Assembly (NCBI GenBank): GCA_964417725.1
Contig: CAYQIV010000018.1
Coordinates: forward strand, 1-58,207
DNA from: SHZI01 sp964417725
GTDB taxonomy: Bacteria > Pseudomonadota > Gammaproteobacteria > Steroidobacterales > GCA-2729495
DNA: 58,207 nucleotides
Direction: 5' to 3'
Shown: positions 8,230 to 17,100 of the stretch, piece after piece
How positions within the stretch are numbered: the first letter of the stretch is position 1
How the letters are laid out: each line of letters opens with the position of its first letter
Translations under genes and position numbers: made by a program
Notes under the pieces: model-generated
Told to the model about the DNA's origin: nothing
Seen by the model: the letters and a program-made list of their open reading frames with translations, nothing else
The model's database searches: none

Positions 8230-9096
8230 TCAGCCGCCGCGCGCCTTGTTGAGTTCGACGATGAAGTCGCGCGTCACCCGGCTGATACCGCGGGCCCTGG
8301 CCTGGCGGACGATGCCTTCCAGCACCTGGCGCAGGAAGGCGCGCGGGATGCCGGTGAGCTGTTTTGCCGCCTCGACATCGAACTGCACGGTGTCGTCGAT
8401 GCGGTTGGCCTCATAGAGCACGACTTCGTGACGGGCGCCGAGGTCCGGGATGGGCAGCTTGTAGGCCGGCTGCGTCTCGCCGAACCAGAAGGTCGAGGCC
8501 CCGCGAAACCCGTAGGTGAGCGGAATGCGCGGCATGGCATCGCCGCTGCCGTCGACCCGCCGTTGCCAGCACGCCTTGACGAGGATGTTGTCGATGTTGA
8601 GCAGCAGGTGGGCCGACGCCGAGTCCCGCAGGATCGGATTGGCCTCGATGCGCTCGACGTCGAGGGTACATTCGAATACCTGGAAGGCATCGGCGAGGAT
8701 CTGCGGATGACCCGGCCCGCACCGGCTTTTCGTCGGGCTGTCCATGAGCCTGAGGGTGTTGTAGGCCATCTTTTCCGCGGTCGGCTGCCCGGGGTAGCCG
8801 AGCTTGAGGATGGTCTCGATCGACTCGCGGTCGTATTCGATGAAATTGAGGGCGCACTTGCCCGTGCGGCGCACGTTGACGACGGTGTTCGACGTCGGCC
8901 TGCTGATGACCATCCACGAGCGGCGCCGGATGACCTCGAAGGGAAAGCTGAGCTGGTAGGGGCCGATATTGGTGCGACCGGCCTCGTCGACGGTGGTGAT
9001 GAGGGCAAATGAAGAACCATAGAACGCGCTCGACTGGTACCAGTTGTCGCGCATCGGGCTCTGGACGAAGGATTCGGTGGGGCCGTCTTCACTCAT
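8230..9096 (-). CDS. Flavin-reductase-like (FMN split-barrel) protein
   Basis: 288 residues. The first about 200 residues look like a flavin-reductase/FMN-binding split barrel: SSFALITTVDEAGRTNIGPYQLSFPF near the start and VVNVRRTGKCALNFI in the middle match the nucleotide-binding strands of this superfamily. The C-terminal part (about 225-288) is helical and charged and is not part of the usual short flavin reductase. The start is ATG 9096 with AAGGTG at nine bases. It is divergent from the molybdenum hydroxylase operon and convergent with the MFS gene. It could supply reduced flavin or act itself as an FMN oxidoreductase. Confidence 0.78.
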   Translation of the reverse strand: MSEDGPTESFVQSPMRDNWYQSSAFYGSSFALITTVDEAGRTNIGPYQLSFPFEVIRRRSWMVISRPTSNTVVNVRRTGKCALNFIEYDRESIETILKLGYPGQPTAEKMAYNTLRLMDSPTKSRCGPGHPQILADAFQVFECTLDVERIEANPILRDSASAHLLLNIDNILVKACWQRRVDGSGDAMPRIPLTYGFRGASTFWFGETQPAYKLPIPDLGARHEVVLYEANRIDDTVQFDVEAAKQLTGIPRAFLRQVLEGIVRQARARGISRVTRDFIVELNKARGG

Positions 9097-9327
9097 CGAT
9101 GGAACACCTTGCCGCTGCAGCGGCGATCATAGCGATGATGCGGGTCGATTGCCTCCATGCCCCGCCACGGGCGCGGCGCGCCCCCGGACCGGTAACGGCA
9201 TTCCCCACCCGGCGGCGCGGGACACAGACGGCGAGCACTGCCCCGCGGGCGGTGGCGACGGGCTATTTTGGTCGCTGCAGCAGATCGCCGGTGCAACCGA
9301 TTGCCGGACACGGCTACACTCGGGACC

Positions 9328-10329
9328 ATGCACCTTCCGGCCTTCGACCACGTTCGCCCAGAGCGCCTCGCCGATGCGCTGGCGCTGCTGTCGGACCACG
9401 GCGGGCACGCCGCGCTGCTTGCCGGCGGCACGGACCTGCTGATCGGCATGCGTCAACGGCTGGCCACGCCGGCGGTGGTCATCGGCATCGGCGGACTGCC
9501 CGAGCTTCAGGGCGTGACGCTGGCGGCGGACGGCAGCGTGGTGATCGGCGCCGGCTGCCGCCTGAGCGCACTCGCCGATGACGCCGGAATCCGCGCGCGC
9601 CTGCCGTCGCTCGCTGCGGCGATCCATGCCGTGGGGTCGCGCCACGTCCGCAACATGGCGACCCTCGGCGGCAACCTCTGCCTGCCGACACGCTGCTGGT
9701 ACACCAATCAGGGCGCGGACTGGCGTGCGGCACGCCCGCCGTGCTTCAAGACCGGCGGCGACATCTGCTACGTGATCCGCAGTGCCCGCGAATGCTTCGC
9801 CCTCAACAGCATCGACAGCGCACCCGCGTTGATCACCCTCGACGCGCAGGTGACTTTGGCCAGCGTGCGCGGCAACCGCGAAGTGCCGCTCGCAGCGTTC
9901 TACCGCAACGACGGCATCCGTCCGACGGTGCTCGCCGCGGATGAGATCCTGGTGACGGTGCGGGTGCCACCAGCGCCCCTGCGCACGCACTTCATCAAGC
10001 TGGCGCAGCGGCGCGACCTCGATTACGGCCTCGGGGTGATCGCGGTGGCCATTGCCGGCAGCAACCGCCGCGTGACCCGCGCGCGGCTGTGCCTCGGCAG
10101 CATCGCCGCCCGGCCGGTGCCACTCGACAGCGTGGCGCGCATCATCGAGGAAGGCGGGCTCACCGCGCAGACCATCGACACGGCGGCCGAAGCCGCCCGC
10201 GGCGACCTCGGCGAAGTGACCAACCTCTACTCCACCTCCGGCTACAAGCGACGCATGCTGCGCGCGCTGGTGCGCCGTGCGCTGGAGGCGGTGCGCCGCC
10301 AGAAGCCGCCTGCAGGAGGACCGTCATGA
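9328..10329 (+). CDS. hcrB: Molybdenum hydroxylase FAD subunit with [4Fe-4S] insert (HcrB-like)
   Basis: 333 residues of the CoxM/XDH FAD-subunit family: AGGTDLLIGM (about 32-41) and ATLGGNLC (111-118) bind FAD. Between the two domains is an insert with Cys123, Cys139, Cys147 and Cys156. The spacing 16-8-9 is the same as that of the cysteines ligating the extra [4Fe-4S] cluster in 4-hydroxybenzoyl-CoA reductase beta of Thauera aromatica (Cys122/138/146/155, from memory), and the surrounding TRC-Y-NQ...W block also agrees. ATG 9328 is used because it aligns with family N-termini; the ribosome site is weak. The stop overlaps the next gene by four bases (ATGA). The exact substrate is not proven. 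Confidence 0.9.
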   Translation: MHLPAFDHVRPERLADALALLSDHGGHAALLAGGTDLLIGMRQRLATPAVVIGIGGLPELQGVTLAADGSVVIGAGCRLSALADDAGIRARLPSLAAAIHAVGSRHVRNMATLGGNLCLPTRCWYTNQGADWRAARPPCFKTGGDICYVIRSARECFALNSIDSAPALITLDAQVTLASVRGNREVPLAAFYRNDGIRPTVLAADEILVTVRVPPAPLRTHFIKLAQRRDLDYGLGVIAVAIAGSNRRVTRARLCLGSIAARPVPLDSVARIIEEGGLTAQTIDTAAEAARGDLGEVTNLYSTSGYKRRMLRALVRRALEAVRRQKPPAGGPS

Positions 10330-10835
10330 ACAGGCGCCTCATTCGCCTGACCGTCAACGGCGATACCCACGAACTGGCCGTCACCGCCAACACGACGCTG
10401 GTCGACGTGCTGCGCGACGCCCTCGGCCTGACCGGCACCAAACGCGGCTGCACCAGCGGCAGCTGCGGCGTGTGCACCGTCAACGACGATCGCGGCCAGG
10501 CGGTGCTCTCCTGCCTGACCCTGGCGGTGGAATGGGACGGGCGGGCGGTGACGACCATCGAAGGCCTCGCGCAGGGGGGCGAACTGCACCCCATCCAGAG
10601 GGCCTTCTGGGAGCATGGCGCGGTGCAATGCGGCTTCTGCACGCCCGGCCTGATCATGACCGTCAAGGCGCTGCTTGATGCCAACCCGGCGGCCGATGGC
10701 GCCGCCATCAACGAGGCACTGTCAGGTGCCCTCTGCCGCTGCACGGGCCACATCAAGGTCAAGGAAGCGGTGGCCAGGGCCGTCGAGCACCTCGCCACGC
10801 CGCACCGGGAGGATGCCGATGGCCCGCCGCAATGA
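10326..10835 (+). CDS. hcrC: Molybdenum hydroxylase [2Fe-2S] subunit (HcrC-like)
   Basis: 169 residues. Cluster II (plant ferredoxin type) is held by Cys42, Cys47, Cys50 and Cys63, and cluster I by Cys102, Cys105, Cys137 and Cys139 (CGFC and CRC). A strong AGGAGG six bases before the ATG, within the end of the FAD-subunit gene, fixes the start. The gene overlaps both neighbours, so the three subunits are made from one transcript. It passes electrons between the molybdenum site and the flavin/[4Fe-4S] subunit. C-terminal length is normal for the family. Confidence 0.94.
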   Translation: MNRRLIRLTVNGDTHELAVTANTTLVDVLRDALGLTGTKRGCTSGSCGVCTVNDDRGQAVLSCLTLAVEWDGRAVTTIEGLAQGGELHPIQRAFWEHGAVQCGFCTPGLIMTVKALLDANPAADGAAINEALSGALCRCTGHIKVKEAVARAVEHLATPHREDADGPPQ

Positions 10836-13131
10836 TTTCAGCGCCGTCGGCCACAGCCAGCCACGGCTGGACGGCTTCGCCAAGGTCACCGGGCGTTCCG
10901 AGTTCACCGACGACGTGCGCCTGCCCGGATTGCTGCACGGCCGGATCGTGCGCTGCCCCCTGCCGCGCGCCACGATCCTCGATATCGACACGCGGGCTGC
11001 CGAACGCCTGCCGGGCGTGCGGGCCGTGGTCACGCGCGCCGATGCGCCGCGCCTTTTCATCGGCATGCATCAGCCACTGTTCGACCAGACCGCGAATTTC
11101 ATCGGCCAGGAAGTGGCAGCGGTCGCCGCCGTCGATGAAGCCACCGCCGCCGAGGCGGCGGCGCTGATCCGCGTCGATTACGCGCCACTGCCGGCGATCA
11201 CCGACATGCTCGAGGCGCTCGAAGCCGGGGCGCCGCAACTCCACCCCAAGGCACCGGGCAACGTGTCCTGGGAGGAGCAGGAAACCCTCGGCGACCACGA
11301 GCGTGCGCTCGGCGAGTGCGTCCACCTGCGCGAGGACGAGTATTTCACCCACCCCAGCCACAATTGCTACGCCGAGTTCCACGTCGCAGTCGCCGACTTC
11401 TCGCGCGGTGACCGCCTGACGCTGTGGACACCGAGCCAGACCGCACACCTCTTTCAGAAGAGCATCGCCGGCGCCTTCGGCCTCAGCGACGGCCAGGTGC
11501 GGATGATGACGCTCAACACCGGTGGCGGCTTCACCGGACGCAGCGCAACGCGACCGCACCACTTCATCGCTGCCCTCCTGTCACGCAAGGCGGGCCGGCC
11601 GGTAAAGCTGCGGTCCTTGGCGGACGAAGAGTTCCTCATGTGCCGTGCCGGCGGGCGCAGTCGCTACCGCTTCCGCTCGGGCACCGATGCCGAAGGGCGC
11701 CTGAAGGTCGTCGAGGCGGACCTCGTCTTCGATTCCGGTGCCTACGTCGAGTCGCAGATGATCCTCACGCGCCTGTGCCGCTCCTACCTGCACATGCTCT
11801 ACCGCATCGAGGCCAGTCGTTTTCGCGGCCGCCTGGTGTGCACCAACAACATGCCGTATTACTTCCACCACGGCGGCGGGCTGGCCCAGATGCAGTTCGG
11901 CTGGGGCCAGCACATGGACGCGCTGGCCCGCGACTGCGGGCTCGACCCGGTGGAATTCGCGCTGCGCAATGCCGTCGAGAAGGGTCATGCCAGCATGACC
12001 GGCAACCACCTGGCCAGTTGCGGTCTCAAGGAGTGCATCACCAGAGCGACGCGCAAGGCCGGCTGGTCGCGCAAGTACGGGCGACTGCCGCGGGGCAAGG
12101 GCATCGGCCTCGGCATCGGCGCCATGGCCTCGGGCGCCAAGGGCGTATTCAAGCACGACACTTCGGCGGCCTTCATCAAGGTGGTCGAGGACGGCACACT
12201 GTCGCTGTTCACCGGCCTGCCCGACATGGGCCAGAGCTCGCACACGGCCATGGCCATCATCGCCGCCGAGGTCCTCGGCGTGGCACCGACAGACATCACC
12301 GTGGTTGCCGGCGACACGGACATCACGCCGCTCGATGTCGGTGCATTCTCGCAGCGCGGGACCTTCAACACGGGCAATGCGGTGATCGCCGCGGCGACCG
12401 ATGCCCGCAACCAGCTGGCGAAGGTGGCGGCGGAGAAATTCGGCGTGAAGCCCGCTGCGGTGGTGTTCCGCAACCGGCAGGTGTATCCGAAAGGCGAGGA
12501 GGGCCGCGCCGTGCCCTTCCGCCAGATCGTCCACGAGACCCTGTACAGCCGCGAGGGCCGCTTTGTCATGGGTCGCGGTTTCTACAATTCGCCGAAGCCC
12601 TCCGGCACCATGGCCTATTCCTTCGGCGCACAGGTTGCCGAAGTCACCGTCGATCTCGAGACCGGCTTCGTCACGGTCGATCGCGTCGTCGCCGCCCACG
12701 ATGTCGGCCGCGCCATCAATCCGAAGATCGTCGAAGGGCAGATCGACGGCCAGGTGTTCTCCGGGATGTCGCAGGCTCTCTACGAAGAAGTGCTCATGGA
12801 AGACGGCCAGGCGCTCAACCCGTCGCGACTCGACTACAAGATGCCGCGCGCCTGGGAGGTGCCGCCGGTGGAGCACATCATCGTCGAATCCAATGACCCC
12901 CACGGCCCCTTCGGCGCCAAGGAAGTGGGCGAAGGGCCGATCGTCTGCATCATGCAGGCGATCGCCAATGCCGTGGCCATGGCCATCGGCGAGCCGGTGC
13001 GCGAAATGCCCATCACCCCGGCGCGGGTGCTGCGGACGATCGGGCGGCGCGGCGACCCGGACACGGCGCGGACCGGCACCATCACGCCGGACGGATGGTT
13101 CGACGACGACAAGAACCCGACGGGCAACTGA
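10819..13131 (+). CDS. hcrA: Molybdenum hydroxylase catalytic subunit (HcrA-like)
   Basis: 770 residues, the molybdopterin-binding large subunit of the xanthine dehydrogenase / 4-hydroxybenzoyl-CoA reductase family. An N-terminal domain (GFAKVTGRSEFTDDV, about 19-33) is followed by the Mo-binding domains. TGGGFTGR (234-241) stands at the cofactor loop, normally GGGFGGK-like. GPFGAKEVGEGP (696-707) carries the catalytic glutamate (Glu705). ATG 10819 with GGGAGG six to seven bases upstream overlaps hcrC by 17 bases. Inference: with hcrB and hcrC it removes a phenolic hydroxyl from, or hydroxylates, an aromatic (CoA) substrate. No hydroxybenzoate-CoA ligase is found nearby. Confidence 0.92.
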   Translation: MARRNDFSAVGHSQPRLDGFAKVTGRSEFTDDVRLPGLLHGRIVRCPLPRATILDIDTRAAERLPGVRAVVTRADAPRLFIGMHQPLFDQTANFIGQEVAAVAAVDEATAAEAAALIRVDYAPLPAITDMLEALEAGAPQLHPKAPGNVSWEEQETLGDHERALGECVHLREDEYFTHPSHNCYAEFHVAVADFSRGDRLTLWTPSQTAHLFQKSIAGAFGLSDGQVRMMTLNTGGGFTGRSATRPHHFIAALLSRKAGRPVKLRSLADEEFLMCRAGGRSRYRFRSGTDAEGRLKVVEADLVFDSGAYVESQMILTRLCRSYLHMLYRIEASRFRGRLVCTNNMPYYFHHGGGLAQMQFGWGQHMDALARDCGLDPVEFALRNAVEKGHASMTGNHLASCGLKECITRATRKAGWSRKYGRLPRGKGIGLGIGAMASGAKGVFKHDTSAAFIKVVEDGTLSLFTGLPDMGQSSHTAMAIIAAEVLGVAPTDITVVAGDTDITPLDVGAFSQRGTFNTGNAVIAAATDARNQLAKVAAEKFGVKPAAVVFRNRQVYPKGEEGRAVPFRQIVHETLYSREGRFVMGRGFYNSPKPSGTMAYSFGAQVAEVTVDLETGFVTVDRVVAAHDVGRAINPKIVEGQIDGQVFSGMSQALYEEVLMEDGQALNPSRLDYKMPRAWEVPPVEHIIVESNDPHGPFGAKEVGEGPIVCIMQAIANAVAMAIGEPVREMPITPARVLRTIGRRGDPDTARTGTITPDGWFDDDKNPTGN

Positions 13132-13240
13132 CCGCGCGGATCGGTTCGTCGCCCGGCAAGCGGACGCTGGCGTGGCGCAATGCGCCCCGGCATCCGCGAC
13201 GCAGCGCCAGGTGGCGGGCTTGCGCGCCCTGGCGGCGCGT

Positions 13241-13831
13241 TCAGCGCCAGTAGACCCCGGTCAACTCGGCAACGGCGAGGGTGTTGGCGTTGACGTTGAA
13301 GCCGACGAAAGCCGCACTGGCCTGCGGCGGGATCTCGAGCGTCGACACCTTCAGCGCATGCAGCCGGAAGTGATAGTGGTGGGGCGCAGCGCCGGGCGGC
13401 GGGCACGGGCCGCCATAGCCGATGCTGCCGAAGTCGGTCCGCCCCTGGACCGCGCCGGGCGGCAGCCTGGCGTTGTCGGGGGTGCCCGCACCGGTCGGCA
13501 GCGATGTCACGGTCGCGGGGATGTTCCACACCGTCCAGTGCCACCAGCCACTGCCGGTCGGCGCGTCCGGGTCGTGGACCATCAGCGCGAAACTCTGCGT
13601 CCCTTCCGGCGCGTTCTTCCAGGACAGCGCCGGCGACAGGTTGTCGCCGCTGCAGCCGAAGCCGGCATAGACCTGCGTATCGGCGAGCTTGCCCCGCGGG
13701 GCGAAATCGCCGCTCTCGAGGACGAAGGCGGTATCGCCCGCGGCGTCACCGCCGGCCCCATCGCCGGCAGCGGCGACGAATGGCAGGACGACGAGGGCCA
13801 CGAGGGCGAGCAGGCGGTCGGGATGGTTCAT
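13241..13831 (-). CDS. Exported PEBP / Raf-kinase-inhibitor-like protein (YbhB/YbcL)
   Basis: 196 residues with an N-terminal signal peptide (cleavage near VAAAG, about residue 20-22). The phosphatidylethanolamine-binding-protein fold is shown by NLSPALSWKNAP, the ligand-site motif MVHDPDAPTG and WWHWTVWNIPA, then YGGPCPPPG and HHYHFRLHAL. GGAG precedes the ATG at six bases. Bacterial members are of unclear function. It is followed on the plus side, convergently, by the molybdenum hydroxylase operon (109-bp gap with nothing recognisable), and it lies downstream of acetoacetyl-CoA synthetase on the same strand (46-bp gap), so it may be the last gene of the moaA-aacS transcript. Confidence 0.92.
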   Translation of the reverse strand: MNHPDRLLALVALVVLPFVAAAGDGAGGDAAGDTAFVLESGDFAPRGKLADTQVYAGFGCSGDNLSPALSWKNAPEGTQSFALMVHDPDAPTGSGWWHWTVWNIPATVTSLPTGAGTPDNARLPPGAVQGRTDFGSIGYGGPCPPPGAAPHHYHFRLHALKVSTLEIPPQASAAFVGFNVNANTLAVAELTGVYWR

Positions 13832-13877
13832 CGGTCACTCCACGGCGGGTCGGAATCACGGGGCGACAGCGCGCGCG

Positions 13878-15836
13878 TCACGCATCGGCAAGCGCCGCCA
13901 GGTCATGAAAATAATCCAGCGCGTCCGGATTGGCCAGTGCCGCCGTGTGGGGCACCGGCTGGCCGTGGATCACGGCGCGCACGGCGAGTTCGGCAAGCTT
14001 GCCGCTGCGCGTGCGCGGCAGGGCCGGTACCTGGATGAGTTTTGCCGGCACATGGCGCGGCGTCAGTGCCGTGCGGATCGCAGTGCGGATGCGCGCCGCA
14101 AGCGCATCATCGAGCGCCAGCCCGGCGCGCAGCACGACGAACAGCACGACGCGCTCGTCGCCCCCGCAACGCTGGCCGACAGCCAGGCACTCCAGCACCT
14201 CGGGCACGCGCTCGACGGGACGGTACAGTTCGGCGGTACCGATGCGAACACCCCCGGGGTTGAGCACGGCATCCGAACGGCCGTGGATCACGAAGCCACC
14301 GCTGGCGGTGCGCTCGGCGTCGTCGCCATGGGCCCACACGTTCGGGTAGCGGGCGAAATAGCTGTCGTGGAAACGCCGTCCATCGGCATCGCCGAGGAAG
14401 CCCAGCGGCAGTGACGGAAACGGCCGCGTGCAGACCAGCTCGCCGCGACCCCGTGCCTGCGGGCGGCCGACCTCGTCGTACACATCGACCGCCATGCCGA
14501 GCCCGGCACACTGGATCTCGCCACGGCGCACCGGCAGCAGCGGATGGCCGAGCACGAAGCACGAGACGATGTCGGTGCCGCCGGACATCGACACCGGCTG
14601 CGCGCGCGGGCTGATCGCCTCGTGGATGAAATCGAAGCCCTCGGCGGACAGCGGCGCACCGGTCGACAACACGCTGCGCAATGCGCCGAGGTCGTGCGCA
14701 CGTGCGGGCACCTGGCCCGCCTTGGCGAGCGCCTGCAGATAGCGCGGGCTGGTGCCGAAGTGCGTGACGCCCTCCTCGGCGGCCAGCCGCCACAGCACGC
14801 CGGGGTCGGGGTGAAAGGGTGAACCGTCGTAGAGCACCAGCGTCGCCCCGCTGGCCAGCCCGCTGACCAGCCAGTTCCACATCATCCAGCCACAGGTGGT
14901 GAACCAGAAGAGCCGGTCGCCACGGCGCAGATCGACGTGCAGCAGGTGCTCCTTGACGTGCTGCAGGAGCGTGCCGCCCGCGCCATGCACGATGCATTTC
15001 GGCGGCCCCGTGGTGCCCGAGGAATACAGCAAGCAGAGTGGATGGGTGAACGGCAGCGCGGCCGGTGCGGGCGCAGCGGCCCGGTCACCCGCCGTCGACC
15101 AGGCCCGCCAGCCCGGTGGCGGCGCCCGGCCGGGGTCGAGACACGGCACCCAGATCCGGGCGACGAGGCCCGGCAGCTGCGCCGCGACCGCGGCGGCAGT
15201 GCGGCCGCTGTCGATGCGGCGCCCACCGTAATGGTAGCCGTCGGCGGCGATGAACAGGCGCGGCGCCGCCGGCCGGAAGCGCTCGACGATGCCGGCGGCA
15301 CCGAAATCCGGCGAGCACGCCGTCCACACGGCCCCGAGGTACGCGGAAGCCAGCATGGCGACGACCGCCTCCGGACCGTTGGGCAGCACGGCGGCGACGA
15401 CGTCGCCCGGGCGGATGCCCAGCGCCCGCCAGGCCGCAGCGGTACACGCCACGGCATCACGCAGCTCGGCCCGCCCCAGCTCGCCGCGCCGGCCGGCCTC
15501 GTCGCGCCAGATCAGTGCCGGGTGGACATCGTCATCGCGCAGCAGGTTGTCGGCGAAGTTGAGGGTCGCCCCGACGAACCAGCGCGCACGGGCCATGTGG
15601 CCGCCATCCTCGAACACGGCCTGCGCGCGCCGGGTGAAGCGCAGCGCGGCGAAGTCGGCCACGGCGGACCAGAATTCGCCCGGACAGGCCACGGACCAGT
15701 GCTGCAGGGTCGCGGGATCGGCGAGGTCACGCCGGCAGCGTGCCCCGGCATAAGCCATGAAACGCGACAGCTGCGCTTGTCGACGGCCGCCGTCGTCCGG
15801 TTGCCAGACGATGGCGGTGACAGGCTCCGCAGACAC
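13878..15836 (-). CDS. aacS: Acetoacetyl-CoA synthetase
   Basis: 652 residues, full length for acetoacetate-CoA ligase (about 650). The N-terminal cap contains HWSVACPGEFWSAVADF and GATLNFADNLL, typical of AacS/acetyl-CoA synthetase relatives. The adenylation motif LLYSSGTTGPPKCIVHG is present, as is MSGGTDIVSCF, and the C-terminus has the catalytic lysine in LPRTRSGK. It activates acetoacetate with ATP and CoA in the cytoplasm, allowing ketone bodies or ring-cleavage products to enter central metabolism or PHB synthesis. The start is a GTG at 15836, only 12 bases after the moaA stop, with GAGG across that stop. It is probably co-transcribed with moaA, an unusual pairing. Confidence 0.95.
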   Translation of the reverse strand: MSAEPVTAIVWQPDDGGRRQAQLSRFMAYAGARCRRDLADPATLQHWSVACPGEFWSAVADFAALRFTRRAQAVFEDGGHMARARWFVGATLNFADNLLRDDDVHPALIWRDEAGRRGELGRAELRDAVACTAAAWRALGIRPGDVVAAVLPNGPEAVVAMLASAYLGAVWTACSPDFGAAGIVERFRPAAPRLFIAADGYHYGGRRIDSGRTAAAVAAQLPGLVARIWVPCLDPGRAPPPGWRAWSTAGDRAAAPAPAALPFTHPLCLLYSSGTTGPPKCIVHGAGGTLLQHVKEHLLHVDLRRGDRLFWFTTCGWMMWNWLVSGLASGATLVLYDGSPFHPDPGVLWRLAAEEGVTHFGTSPRYLQALAKAGQVPARAHDLGALRSVLSTGAPLSAEGFDFIHEAISPRAQPVSMSGGTDIVSCFVLGHPLLPVRRGEIQCAGLGMAVDVYDEVGRPQARGRGELVCTRPFPSLPLGFLGDADGRRFHDSYFARYPNVWAHGDDAERTASGGFVIHGRSDAVLNPGGVRIGTAELYRPVERVPEVLECLAVGQRCGGDERVVLFVVLRAGLALDDALAARIRTAIRTALTPRHVPAKLIQVPALPRTRSGKLAELAVRAVIHGQPVPHTAALANPDALDYFHDLAALADA

Positions 15837-15848
15837 CGGTGCAGTGCC

Positions 15849-16907
15849 TCAGCCGCCGATGTAGTACATCTCGACCTTGTCGCTGGCGCCGCGCCGCGCC
15901 GCGCGTTCCTCGCTGTAGCGGTCGATGCGGCGGGTCCAGACGCCGTCGATGAGTGCCCGCAGGCCCACATCGTCCATGCCGTCACGCATCGGCCCCTTGA
16001 GGTCGAGGCCGGTAGCGGCGAAGAGGCAGGTATAGAGGCGCCCGTCCGAGGACAGGCGTGCCCGCGTGCACGCCCCGCAGAACGGCTCCGACACCGAGGA
16101 GATGAAACCGACCTCGCCGCCGCCATCGGCGAAGCGGTAACGCTCGGCAACCTCACCGTGGTAGTTCGGGCTGACCGCGAGCAGCGGCCAGCGTGCGCTG
16201 ATCATCGCCACCAGTTCGCGCGAAGGCACGGTGTCGTCGGGACGCCAGTTGTTGATCGTGCCGACATCCATGTACTCGATGAAGCGGACGATGACCCCCG
16301 TGCCGCGGAAGCGTTCGATGAGGTCGAGCACCGCTGATTCATTGACACCGCGCCGCACCACGGTGTTGATCTTGAGCGGCACCAGCCCGGCGGCGATGGC
16401 CTCGCCGATGCCTTCAAGAACCCGCGCGACGCTGCCCCGCCCACCGCTCAGGCGCAGGAACACCGCTTCGTCGAGGGCATCCAGGCTCACCGTGACCCGC
16501 GACAGCCCCGCCGCCTTGAGTGCCGCTGCCTGCTGGCCGAGCAGCACGCCGTTGGTGGTCAGCGCCACGTCATCGATGTGCTCGAGGCGCGACAGGTCGC
16601 CGATCAGGTCGGGCAGGCCGGAACGCAGCAGCGGCTCGCCACCGGTGATGCGCAACTTGCGCACGCCGAGTTCGGAGAACAGCCGGGCGAGGCGCACGAT
16701 CTCGGCGAAGGACAGACGCTCGGCGCTCGGCAGGAAAGGAAAATCCTTGTGATAGGTGTCTTCGGGCATGCAATAGGGACAACGGAAGTTGCAGCGGTCC
16801 ATGACCGAGATACGCAGATCGCGCAGCGGGCGACCGCGCGCATCCACAAGCCCCGTGCCCGCGGGCGCCGCATCGTGCCCCCTGAATGCGATGACCTTTT
16901 CTTTCAT
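15849..16907 (-). CDS. moaA: GTP 3',8-cyclase MoaA
   Basis: 352 residues, radical-SAM enzyme of the first step of molybdopterin synthesis (GTP to 3',8-cyclo-GTP). The N-terminal [4Fe-4S]-SAM motif CNFRCPYC uses Cys39, Cys43 and Cys46, and ITGGEPLLR binds SAM. The second cluster motif CGAC-x13-C (CX2CX13C) is intact, and the C-terminus ends with the required Gly-Gly. ATG 16907 gives a normal N-terminus; the longer frame to 17021 has no support. Its place next to a molybdenum hydroxylase, xdhC and moaB argues that this locus supplies cofactor for that enzyme. It is divergent from the quinone oxidoreductase gene. Confidence 0.96.
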   Translation of the reverse strand: MKEKVIAFRGHDAAPAGTGLVDARGRPLRDLRISVMDRCNFRCPYCMPEDTYHKDFPFLPSAERLSFAEIVRLARLFSELGVRKLRITGGEPLLRSGLPDLIGDLSRLEHIDDVALTTNGVLLGQQAAALKAAGLSRVTVSLDALDEAVFLRLSGGRGSVARVLEGIGEAIAAGLVPLKINTVVRRGVNESAVLDLIERFRGTGVIVRFIEYMDVGTINNWRPDDTVPSRELVAMISARWPLLAVSPNYHGEVAERYRFADGGGEVGFISSVSEPFCGACTRARLSSDGRLYTCLFAATGLDLKGPMRDGMDDVGLRALIDGVWTRRIDRYSEERAARRGASDKVEMYYIGG

Positions 16908-17022
16908 GATTGGCGTCCCGTGCCCACGGCGCGCCACGCGCCGTGGCGTCGCGTGCACGATAGCAGCCCTGCCATGGGCCGTGTCATTGACTTTGCGCAG
17001 TCGACCGGCCACGGCGCGCACA

Positions 17023-17049
17023 TTGTCCGTGGCGCGGCTGGCTTATACT
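17023..17049 (+). promoter_or_regulatory. Candidate sigma-70 promoter of the quinone oxidoreductase gene
   Basis: TTGTCC (17023-17028) and TATACT (17044-17049) are separated by 15 bases, slightly short of optimum. Transcription would begin about 45 bases before the ATG at 17101. Confidence 0.4.
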
Positions 17050-17100
17050 GCCGGCAGAACCGAGAACACGTGCGACCACGCACCGCAGCCGGACCGCCAC

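Noticed and set aside
11424..12896. 490-codon open frame overlapping the Mo subunit
   Set aside because: It is another frame of the HcrA-like gene with an Arg/His/Pro-rich product and no recognisable motif.
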